32,464 nt of DNA. Origin: CAZJHX01 sp964545715 (GTDB taxonomy: Bacteria > Myxococcota_A > UBA9042 > GCA-2863065). Made by a program: the position numbers and the translations under genes. Below the pieces are notes generated by a model that searched no databases, was not told the DNA's origin, and saw only the letters and a program-made list of their open reading frames with translations. Below, piece after piece: positions 15,153-22,451 of this stretch (the stretch's first letter is position 1; each line of letters begins with the position of its first letter). The stretch spans positions 1 through 32,464 of the forward strand of contig CAZJHX010000124.1 in NCBI GenBank assembly GCA_964545715.1, written 5' to 3'.

Positions 15153-18100
15153 ATGCGAAGTAGTGGTCTGTTCTGGGTTTGGGTCGTGGTCTCTGTAGCG
15201 CTGACCGCCGTCGGCGGGTGCAGCGAAGACGAAGAGGGCGCCGTGGTCCTGGGCTCCAAGGAGGGCCCGCCGGTCCCCATCGAGGACACTGGCCCGGTCG
15301 GCGGCGACGTCGACGAACCCGCCCCGTGCGACAGCCTGGAATGCTGCATCGAGCAGACCGGCATCACCCCCAGCCCCTGCCTGGACGTCAAGCTGCTGCA
15401 GGGCGTCTGCAAGCCGATCTACGCCGACGCGGGCGCTCCGTGCGGTGGCGACGCGATCTGCGGGGGGGTGGCCACGTGCGACGGCGAGGGCGAGTGCACG
15501 CTGGCCGACGGCGTGACGGACTGCGATGCGGTGGAGACGGACGCGTGCCAGGCGGCGGCGTGTGATGAAGAGAGCGGTGAGTGCGTCATCAGCGCGGTGC
15601 TGGACGGGACGCTGTGCTCAGATGGCGACGCCTGCAACGGCTCCGAGACGTGCTCCGAGGGCGCGTGCGAGCCGGGCGAGGCGCTGAGCTGCGACGACGG
15701 CAACGCCTGCACGACCGACTCCTGCGATGGTGAGTCGGGCTGCACGTGGATACCGGCCGTCGGCGAATCCTGCAGCGACGGCAATGTGTGCACCCACGAC
15801 GACTCGTGCGACGCGGATGGTCAGTGCGCCGGAACCGGCAACGTGTGCCCGTGTACGACAGACGAAGAGTGCAACGGCAAAGCCGGTCAGTGCGAGGCGG
15901 CGCTGGTGTGCGCCGACGGGGAGTGTGTACCCGGCCCGGGCGGCGACAACAAATGCGACGACGGCGACCCCTGCACTGACGACGACTGCAACTCCGAGAC
16001 GGGCGAGTGCTCGTTTACGCCCAACAACAGCCTGTGCAACGACAACGACCCCTGCACGGCTAAAGATACGTGCTCGGACGGCGTCTGCGGGGGCATCGCC
16101 AAGCTGTGTGACGACGGCGATCCGTGCACGGCGGGCGACGTGTGCGACGGCGTCACCGGAGAGTGCCTGCCCGGCGTCTACGAGTGCGAGGCGTGCGAGA
16201 CGGCCGCCGACTGCCCCGCCCTGCCCCCATGCGGCGGCGAGTACGCGTGCCAGAACAACGGCTGCGTGCTCATCGAGGACAGCGCGGTCGACTGCGACGC
16301 CATCGAGCCCGGTCCCTGCAAGACGGTGGCGTGCGACGCGGAGAGCAACCAATGCGTGGAGTCCACGCTGCCGGACGGAGCGGGCTGCGACGACGGTGAC
16401 CTGTGCACAGAGGGCGACACCTGCAAAGCCGGTGAGTGCGTGGCGGGCGGCGCGGTCGACTGCAACGACGACAAGGCCTGCACGGACGATTGGTGCGCGG
16501 CGGGGTTCGGCTGCGTATACGCCCCGACCTCCGGTGCGGCGTGCACAGACAACAACGAGTGCACGACCGCCGATACCTGCAACAACGGGGTGTGCGAGGG
16601 TGCGGCGCCGCTGTCCTGCGATGACGGCAACCCGTGCACGTTGGACAACTGCAACCCCGTAGGCGGATGCGCACCAACCCCGCAGGAGGGGTTGGCGTGC
16701 GACGACGGCGACGGCTGCACGGCGGGCGACACGTGCTCGGCGGCAGGCACCTGTACGCCGGGCAAGAACACGTGCGGCTGCACGACCAACCTGGACTGCC
16801 TGGACGACGGCGACCTGTGCAACGGCGTGCCGGCGTGCGTGGACGCCAAATGCATCAACGACCCGGCGACTGCGGTGGTGTGCCTGCCCACGGATGACCT
16901 CGGCCCGTGCCAGGTCAACGAGTGCGCACCCGAGTCCGGCGAGTGTGTCGCGGTGCCCATCGCTACCGGGACGGCGTGCGACGACGGCGACCAGTGCACG
17001 GTGGGCGACGTGTGCAAAAACGGCACGTGCGACGGCAACGCCAAGATCTGTGACGACGGCAACGCATGCACCACGGACGCCTGCGACAAGGCGCAGGGCT
17101 GCCTGGCCGAGCCCTTTGACGGCCCGTGCGACGATAAAAACGCGTGCACTCAGGGCGAGGTCTGCGTCAGCGGCAAATGCCAGGGCGGGGGTGCAGTGAG
17201 CTGTTCAGACGCCAATGTGTGCACGTCCGACGCCTGCCTTCCCAAGACCGGGTGCAAGTACAGCCCGGCGGTCGGCGCGTGCAACGATGGGGACGCGTGC
17301 ACCAACGACGACGCATGCAAATCGGGCAAATGCGTCGGAACCGTCAAGGTCTGCGAGCCGCTGGGCAAGTGTGAGGACGCCGCCTGCGACGCCACCAGCG
17401 GCCAGTGTGTGCCCAAGGCTGTGTCGTGCAGCGATGGCGACGGGTGCACTGAGGACGCCTGCGATCCAGCGACGGGCGACTGCCTGTTCAAGCCGAAGAG
17501 TTGCGATGACGGCGACAAGTGCACGTTGGACTCGTGCGATCCGACCACCACGATCGGCTGCGTGGCCACGCCGACCAAATGCGATGACGGACTGGCCTGC
17601 ACCACCGACGCGTGTGACCCATCCACCGGCGAGTGTGTGTCCGCGGCCATCGTCTGCGACGACAGCGAGCCGTGCACCAACGATGCGTGTATCGACGGAG
17701 CGTGTGTCTTCTCACCTGTCGACTGCAACGACAACGACAAGTGCACCAAGGACAGCTGCGACGGCGTATGCCAGCACGCCCCGGTGGCCTGCGACGACCT
17801 CAACGCGTGCACCGAGAACGGCTGCACTGCCGAGCAGGGCTGCATCTTCAACCCGATCACGTGCGACGACGACAACCCGTGCACCAACGACAGCTGCACG
17901 CCGGCCACGGGCTGCGCGTATCCGGCGGTCGACTGCGACGACGGCGTGGCCTGCACCGTGGACTACTGCGACGACGAGGGCGACTGCGTCCACGTGGCGA
18001 CCGACTCGCTGTGTGACGACGGCGACGACTGCACCGACACCTGGTGCGACGGCGGGTGCATTACAGAGGTGATCTGCGGCCCGTGCGACGACAAGGTCGC

Positions 18101-19313
18101 TGGCGAGCCCTGCGAGGACGACGACCAGGACACCATCGGCGACTTCTGCCTGGACGAGGTGTGTCGCGGCTTCACGGTGCACAAAGGCTATCCGGCCGAC
18201 GCCGGCGTGAGCCCGCGCCTGGACAAGGTCACGTGGACCGGCGGCGACTTCTACGCCACGGGCAGCGACGCCACGGGCGAGGGACAGAGCTGGGTCGCGC
18301 AGATCAACGGGCCCGACATCAACGTGATCACCCCGACGATCCAGAGCGACACGCAGTACAACGCCATGACGGACTACGCGGTGTTCGCTGACAACGGGCA
18401 GGTCGCCGCCCTGACCGACGAGGGCTGGGTCATGGACTCCCAGCTGGCCAACCTCTTCGAGGCGACGCCCGGCCTGGAGAAGAGCGGCGTGAAGGCCGCA
18501 TGGGGCCAGGTGGTCGATGGCGAGGGGACGTACTACATCTCAGGGCGCAGCAAGTTCGGCACGTTCTTTATGTCCGAGGCGTCGTGGATCCTCAAATGCG
18601 TGACGGCGGGCGGCGGCAACTGCAGCCTGCAGACCGTGGCGTACGACGACTTCATCGACAAAGAGGTGCCGCGCGCGCTGACGGGCTGGGGCCTGGACGG
18701 CGACTCCGAGGTGGGGACCGTACTGCTGACCGACTACAAGACCAGCGGCGACGCCTTCTTTAACGACGCCTTTGCCCACGAGACGCTCAGCTCGTCGAAG
18801 CCGTGGGATCTGAGCTACTTCGACAAGAGCAGCAGCGCCACGCTGTCGCGGGACGTGCACGGTACGGCGGACGACAACGTGTGGTGGGGTGGCTCGTTCG
18901 GGCTGATCCGCGGCCGCTACGCACAGGGCAACGGCAACGTGGCGTGGTCCAACCTCAGCGGCGTCATCCCGTTTGTGCAGCTGAGCTACGACTTCAACGG
19001 CGTGTGGGCCGACGACGAGGTCGTGCTGTATGCAGCCAACCGCTACAAGTTCACCGGCATGACGCTGTCGCTGGTCACGCATCCGGTGGACAGCGACCAC
19101 GCCAGCGCCGCCAACTGGCGCGTGATCGAGCTGATGAACCTGGCTGCGGTTGCGCCGTGCATCGGTGGCTTGTGCCTGCCGGGCTTCGAGCCTCAGGACC
19201 CGGGCAGCTTCCAGGACGTGTGGGTGAATGACGGCACGGTCGTCGTGACCGGCTGGATCTATGACAAGGACACCGGCACGACCCAGGCGCTGCACCTCAT
19301 TCGGCAGCCCTGA
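15153..19313 (+). CDS. Cys-rich repeat lipoprotein with C-terminal propeller-like domain
   Basis: The product is 1,386 residues. The signal peptide ends in the lipobox VGGC (Cys23, Ser at +2). After an acidic linker, residues about 150-985 carry roughly 26 CDDGDxCTxxxC units of CTDC type. They are more diverged than those at 54-3293 and are interrupted by longer inserts such as CEACETAADCPALPPCGG. From about residue 1005 a Cys-poor region of about 380 residues shows repeated strand-turn-strand words (VDGEGTYYISGRSKFG, DDNVWWGGSFG, DDEVVLYAANRYKF, NDGTVVVTGWIY), spaced like blades of a beta-propeller. This suggests a lipid-anchored stalk displaying a propeller at the cell surface, an inferred arrangement. 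No strong ribosome-binding site is seen before the ATG. The palindromic element lies immediately upstream and could affect expression. The 3' end overlaps the convergent gene by 17 bases. Confidence 0.88.
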   Translation: MRSSGLFWVWVVVSVALTAVGGCSEDEEGAVVLGSKEGPPVPIEDTGPVGGDVDEPAPCDSLECCIEQTGITPSPCLDVKLLQGVCKPIYADAGAPCGGDAICGGVATCDGEGECTLADGVTDCDAVETDACQAAACDEESGECVISAVLDGTLCSDGDACNGSETCSEGACEPGEALSCDDGNACTTDSCDGESGCTWIPAVGESCSDGNVCTHDDSCDADGQCAGTGNVCPCTTDEECNGKAGQCEAALVCADGECVPGPGGDNKCDDGDPCTDDDCNSETGECSFTPNNSLCNDNDPCTAKDTCSDGVCGGIAKLCDDGDPCTAGDVCDGVTGECLPGVYECEACETAADCPALPPCGGEYACQNNGCVLIEDSAVDCDAIEPGPCKTVACDAESNQCVESTLPDGAGCDDGDLCTEGDTCKAGECVAGGAVDCNDDKACTDDWCAAGFGCVYAPTSGAACTDNNECTTADTCNNGVCEGAAPLSCDDGNPCTLDNCNPVGGCAPTPQEGLACDDGDGCTAGDTCSAAGTCTPGKNTCGCTTNLDCLDDGDLCNGVPACVDAKCINDPATAVVCLPTDDLGPCQVNECAPESGECVAVPIATGTACDDGDQCTVGDVCKNGTCDGNAKICDDGNACTTDACDKAQGCLAEPFDGPCDDKNACTQGEVCVSGKCQGGGAVSCSDANVCTSDACLPKTGCKYSPAVGACNDGDACTNDDACKSGKCVGTVKVCEPLGKCEDAACDATSGQCVPKAVSCSDGDGCTEDACDPATGDCLFKPKSCDDGDKCTLDSCDPTTTIGCVATPTKCDDGLACTTDACDPSTGECVSAAIVCDDSEPCTNDACIDGACVFSPVDCNDNDKCTKDSCDGVCQHAPVACDDLNACTENGCTAEQGCIFNPITCDDDNPCTNDSCTPATGCAYPAVDCDDGVACTVDYCDDEGDCVHVATDSLCDDGDDCTDTWCDGGCITEVICGPCDDKVAGEPCEDDDQDTIGDFCLDEVCRGFTVHKGYPADAGVSPRLDKVTWTGGDFYATGSDATGEGQSWVAQINGPDINVITPTIQSDTQYNAMTDYAVFADNGQVAALTDEGWVMDSQLANLFEATPGLEKSGVKAAWGQVVDGEGTYYISGRSKFGTFFMSEASWILKCVTAGGGNCSLQTVAYDDFIDKEVPRALTGWGLDGDSEVGTVLLTDYKTSGDAFFNDAFAHETLSSSKPWDLSYFDKSSSATLSRDVHGTADDNVWWGGSFGLIRGRYAQGNGNVAWSNLSGVIPFVQLSYDFNGVWADDEVVLYAANRYKFTGMTLSLVTHPVDSDHASAANWRVIELMNLAAVAPCIGGLCLPGFEPQDPGSFQDVWVNDGTVVVTGWIYDKDTGTTQALHLIRQP
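15616..18090 (+). repeat. Diverged Cys-rich coding repeat array
   Basis: About 26 units of roughly 70-80 bases encode CDDGDxCT-type motifs. Several units carry insertions, and unit-to-unit similarity is lower than in the array at 57-1962, so this array looks older or less homogenised. Confidence 0.75.
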
Positions 19314-20046
19314 GCGCCACGCGCAGTCCGTTTTTCAAGTTGGTCAGCACCTGGTCGGGCGCGCCCTCGTCGAACGTGACCCCGTCAAACAGCGTGCTGA
19401 GGTCCCGCGTGATCGTGATGGCCGCACCGACCTTTGCCGTGTCGACGGGGGGCTCAAGTGCCGGCAGGATGGCGGTCGGCTTGGCGGTCTGAAGCGTAAA
19501 TGGCGTCTGTGGGCCGTCGGGTGCGCGCCAGGTCCCCTCCAGGAAGAGGGTGAGGCCCACCATGTCGACATCCGCCGCAAGCCCCTCGGAGTGCGCCTCC
19601 CCGCGCGCGATCAGGTAGTGGACCTTGCAGTAGTTTGCAGCCGCGTTCACGGGCCCCAGAGTCAGCGGCCGGCCGGCGGCGATCGACTCCACGTAGTGCT
19701 GGCCGGGGTTGGATGGATCGGGCGTCTCCCCGCCATGACCGGCGTTGGCTCGCTTGAGGCGCAGCCAGTGCCAGCCTGCGGTCTCTGCCGCCGAATCGCA
19801 CGGGACCAACTGCACGCTGTAGCTGACGAGATAGCCTCGCGTGACGTGGATCTCGAAACCCAGGTCGTTGGTAACAACCCAGCCGTCCGCATTGGGCGCC
19901 GCATCGCCCCAGGACCAGTCCAGTGTGTAGGTGATCGCTCCAGCCGGGAGTGGGTGCAGCGTCGGGGTACCGGGATCGGTGCAGACCAGCCCGATCAACG
20001 GGAAAAAGAGGACGCCGGGGGCCAGGGCGCGCCGCAGGGTACGCAT
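19297..20046 (-). CDS. Exported or lipoprotein, unknown family
   Basis: The product is 249 residues. The N-terminus has RTLRR, a hydrophobic core and LIGLVC (Cys22). Val at -1 makes the lipobox atypical, so lipid attachment is uncertain. The mature protein looks mainly beta: FEIHVTRGYLVSYSVQLVPC, a Trp/His-rich segment (GWHWLRLKRANAGHGG), NYCKVHYLIARG and VGLTLFLEGTW. Two Cys (in VPC and NYC) could form a disulfide, and His residues cluster near them, so metal binding is possible but not shown. The start is 6 bases after the stop of the YHYH lipoprotein gene, so they probably form an operon. A distant resemblance to MbnP-type domains was considered but not supported. The 3' end overlaps the convergent gene by 17 bases. 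Confidence 0.75.
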   Translation of the reverse strand: MRTLRRALAPGVLFFPLIGLVCTDPGTPTLHPLPAGAITYTLDWSWGDAAPNADGWVVTNDLGFEIHVTRGYLVSYSVQLVPCDSAAETAGWHWLRLKRANAGHGGETPDPSNPGQHYVESIAAGRPLTLGPVNAAANYCKVHYLIARGEAHSEGLAADVDMVGLTLFLEGTWRAPDGPQTPFTLQTAKPTAILPALEPPVDTAKVGAAITITRDLSTLFDGVTFDEGAPDQVLTNLKNGLRVALRAAE

Positions 20047-20052
20047 CGCGTG

Positions 20053-20979
20053 TTAGCCGGGACCGCCGCCACCGGGACCGCCGCCGCCCGGACCAACGCC
20101 GGTCGCCGTGCCGGTGAAGCAACCGAGCACATACGGGAAGGTGCTTGTGGCGTGATAGCGATAGGTGCCGTCGGGTCCGACGCGGCCGTTGCACTTATCG
20201 AGGTACTGGGGATCCTCGTTGGCCTGGTATTCGTTGGCGTCCCACGCATACGTCGTGGGGTCACCGATGGTCACCCAGCTGCTCTTGAGCTCAACGACCT
20301 CGGCGCACTCTGCGTCCAGGCAGCCCATGGGACCGTAGATCGGAAAGCCGTCGAGGGCGTAACCGATGATGGGTGAGACCTCGCCCTCCTTCGCATCGGG
20401 CGCCAGGCACGACAGCAGCAGGCCGTGGAAATGGTAGCGACCACCGCCCGCCGTGTGGCCCAAGCAGGCGTCCATGATGTCGTTGTAGATCGGGTCGCCG
20501 TACGGGTCGGGCTGAGCCGCCTCGTTGGGGCCGTAGATCGGGGTGCCGTTGACCGCGACCGCCATAGTGCCCAGCAGTGGGATGTCGGTCGGTTCATCGG
20601 CGATCTCGGGATGCCGCGTGATGTCCCAGGAGTAGTCCTGCGCCTGCAGGTCGTTGGGCGTGATCGGCACAAACTCATAGTGCGGGATGCCGTTGCTGAC
20701 CACGGTCATGACGTCGTCGGTACACGAGACCTCCAGCACGGGCGCGGGATAGTTGCCTCCGGGACCGGGGTATTCGGACACATCCAGGAAGACATCGACT
20801 GGGCAGTCGTCGCCGGTGGTCTCGTCGCCCGTGGTCTCGTCGCCCGTGGTCTCGTCGCCCGTGGTCTCGTCGCCCGTGGTCTCATCGCCGGTGGTGTCCG
20901 TCCCGCGCTCCGAAGTGGCGCCGCAACCGAAGACCAGCGCTGGCAGGAGAATCGTCAGTGCTCTCAAAGTTCCCTCCAT
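20053..20979 (-). CDS. YHYH-domain lipoprotein with variable TTGDE linker
   Basis: The product is 308 residues from ATG 20979 (a GTG at 21000 is the alternative). The lipobox is VFGC (Cys19). A linker of five TTGDE units and one TTGDD (about 29-58) follows. The YHYH domain covers about residues 60-290. Its signature motifs are GRYHFHG (180-186), GYALDGFPIYGP (206-217) and GTYRYHATSTFPYVLGCF (271-288). The paired aromatic-His motifs and conserved Asp/Cys are thought to bind metal; no reaction is established for the family that I know of. The C-terminus is Gly-rich (GPGGGG twice). It is probably the first gene of an operon with 19297-20046 and is divergent from the SGNH hydrolase gene with about 52 bases between starts. 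No clear ribosome-binding site is seen. Confidence 0.87.
   Translation of the reverse strand: MEGTLRALTILLPALVFGCGATSERGTDTTGDETTGDETTGDETTGDETTGDETTGDDCPVDVFLDVSEYPGPGGNYPAPVLEVSCTDDVMTVVSNGIPHYEFVPITPNDLQAQDYSWDITRHPEIADEPTDIPLLGTMAVAVNGTPIYGPNEAAQPDPYGDPIYNDIMDACLGHTAGGGRYHFHGLLLSCLAPDAKEGEVSPIIGYALDGFPIYGPMGCLDAECAEVVELKSSWVTIGDPTTYAWDANEYQANEDPQYLDKCNGRVGPDGTYRYHATSTFPYVLGCFTGTATGVGPGGGGPGGGGPG
20808..20897 (-). repeat. 15-bp tandem repeat, six units
   Basis: Six 15-base units encode the TTGDE linker of the YHYH lipoprotein. Units 2-5 (20823-20882) are identical; units 1 and 6 differ by one and three bases. The unit is a multiple of three, so slippage would change tether length without breaking the frame. 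Confidence 0.9.
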
Positions 20980-21031
20980 GGACTGCAGAAGAGGGTACAC
21001 GTTGCGATCGCGGGTCTGCTAGACTCCGCCG

Positions 21032-22360
21032 GTGATTCGTCATTCATTTTTGATTCTGGCGGCCTGTACAGCGCTTATAGCGGTCGCATCCTGCGGTAAC
21101 GACGAGACCGAGACGGCCAGCACCGTCACCGATACGGCCAAGCCGGCGGACGTCGTCGCCGATGTCATGGAACCCGAAGACACGGCGCCCCCGCCCGATG
21201 AGGGCCCACCGCCCGAAGACCTCGGCCCACCGGACATCATCACCAAAGACATCCCGCCGGTGGAGGACGTGCCGCCCACGCCGGACGTCCCCGAAGAGGA
21301 CACACCGGCGGTCCTTGTGGGGGATATGTGCTTCTCGGACATCTTCGATCCGGAGGAGCCCGGTCCCGAATACGACAAGTACGCGCCGACTGTGGGCAGC
21401 CATTGCTTCGGCACGAACCACCAGGACATCGTCGGCGTGGAGAAGGTGGTCTTTTTGGGAGACTCCGTGACCGTGGGCACGCCCAACGCCGAGCATCTGC
21501 TCAGTGTCGACAACGAGCACTTCTGGCGCAGCAAGCTGGCCACGTTTCTGGCGGACCACTTCGGACTGGAGAAGGGCGATGACTGGAACTTCGGGGTGTG
21601 GAAGACCTACGACTATTTCACCGGTAAGGGCGGCCAGGTCGAGGCGGGAGACTTCCGCAACTGCTCCAAGTGGGGCGCGCGCACGGACGACTTCCTGGAG
21701 GGCGGCAACCAAATCGCAGAGTGCTTCCCCGAGGGCGGCAGCGACAAGGTCACCCTGGTGGTCTTTACGATGGGCGGCAACGACATCTCGTCCATGACCA
21801 AGAAGGGCCAGGACGCCACGCCCGAGGAGATCGAGGCCGGCTATCCGCAGGCCTGGGCGGTGGCGGAGAAGACCATCCTGCACCTGGAAAACGCGGTCAA
21901 ACACATCAAGGATCCGGCCAACTTCCCCAACGGCGCGTTTGTGGTCTTTGCCAACCCGTTCGAGTTCACGGACGGGACCGGGGACGTCAACGCGTGCACA
22001 CCTCAGTCCAAGCTGGATATCCCCGGCATCGGCGAGGTCGACCTGTCGACGCTCAACGTCAACATGGCGGAGCTCGCGGGCTACAAGGCCTGGGAAGATC
22101 CGACGACTCAGGCGGCGATCGTCATCTGGCTGCTGGAGGAGTACATGCGGATCGCAGTGGAGTACGACGCGGACCTGGTCTGGATGCTGGAGCACTTCTG
22201 CGGACACGGATACATCGCGACGGGACCTGACGCGGACACCGAAAACCGCTGCTATCGCGGGCCGGACGCCGAGCTGTATTTCGACCTGACCTGCACCCAC
22301 CCGAGCGAGGCTGGGCACGCCGCCATCTACGAGCTGTTCAAGGGCGTCGTCCTGGAGTAG
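21032..22360 (+). CDS. SGNH/GDSL-family hydrolase lipoprotein
   Basis: The product is 442 residues from a GTG. The lipobox is VASC (Cys21, Gly at +2). A Pro/Asp/Glu-rich tether (about 23-95) lifts the enzyme from the membrane. Block I is GDSVTVG (143-149, nucleophile Ser145), block II is likely KWGARTDDF (213-221), block III is GGND (248-251, oxyanion Asn250) and block V is TCTHPSEAGH (420-429, catalytic His423). The family's Asp three residues before that His is Thr420 here, with Asp418 two residues further upstream. It would hydrolyse an ester or acetyl group on an extracellular lipid or polysaccharide; substrate is unknown. Several extra Cys suggest disulfides. No strong ribosome-binding site precedes the GTG. 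The giant adhesin-like gene follows after 91 bases. Confidence 0.88.
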   Translation: MIRHSFLILAACTALIAVASCGNDETETASTVTDTAKPADVVADVMEPEDTAPPPDEGPPPEDLGPPDIITKDIPPVEDVPPTPDVPEEDTPAVLVGDMCFSDIFDPEEPGPEYDKYAPTVGSHCFGTNHQDIVGVEKVVFLGDSVTVGTPNAEHLLSVDNEHFWRSKLATFLADHFGLEKGDDWNFGVWKTYDYFTGKGGQVEAGDFRNCSKWGARTDDFLEGGNQIAECFPEGGSDKVTLVVFTMGGNDISSMTKKGQDATPEEIEAGYPQAWAVAEKTILHLENAVKHIKDPANFPNGAFVVFANPFEFTDGTGDVNACTPQSKLDIPGIGEVDLSTLNVNMAELAGYKAWEDPTTQAAIVIWLLEEYMRIAVEYDADLVWMLEHFCGHGYIATGPDADTENRCYRGPDAELYFDLTCTHPSEAGHAAIYELFKGVVLE

Positions 22361-22381
22361 ACGCCGCTAAGCGCCCGCCAC

Positions 22382-22411
22382 TTGATTCGCATGCCTGCGC
22401 AGGCGTAGCTT
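22382..22411 (+). promoter_or_regulatory. Possible promoter with palindromic spacer upstream of giant lipoprotein gene
   Basis: TTGATT (22382-22387) and TAGCTT (22406-22411) are 18 bases apart, and the 12-bp palindrome GCCTGCGCAGGC (22393-22404) lies between them. The layout echoes the one before the gene at 3293 (TTGATTC, a few bases, then a 12-bp palindrome). The -10 match is weak. The palindrome alone could instead be a short hairpin. Confidence 0.3.
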
Positions 22412-22451
22412 AGTCCCTCAAGCACGGACATCGTTTTTTGGGGGAGAGCTC

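Noticed and set aside
19297..20046. MbnP / metallo-mystery-pair type metal protein
   Set aside because: Only loose beta-strand similarity; the four-Cys pattern and the expected di-heme partner gene are absent.
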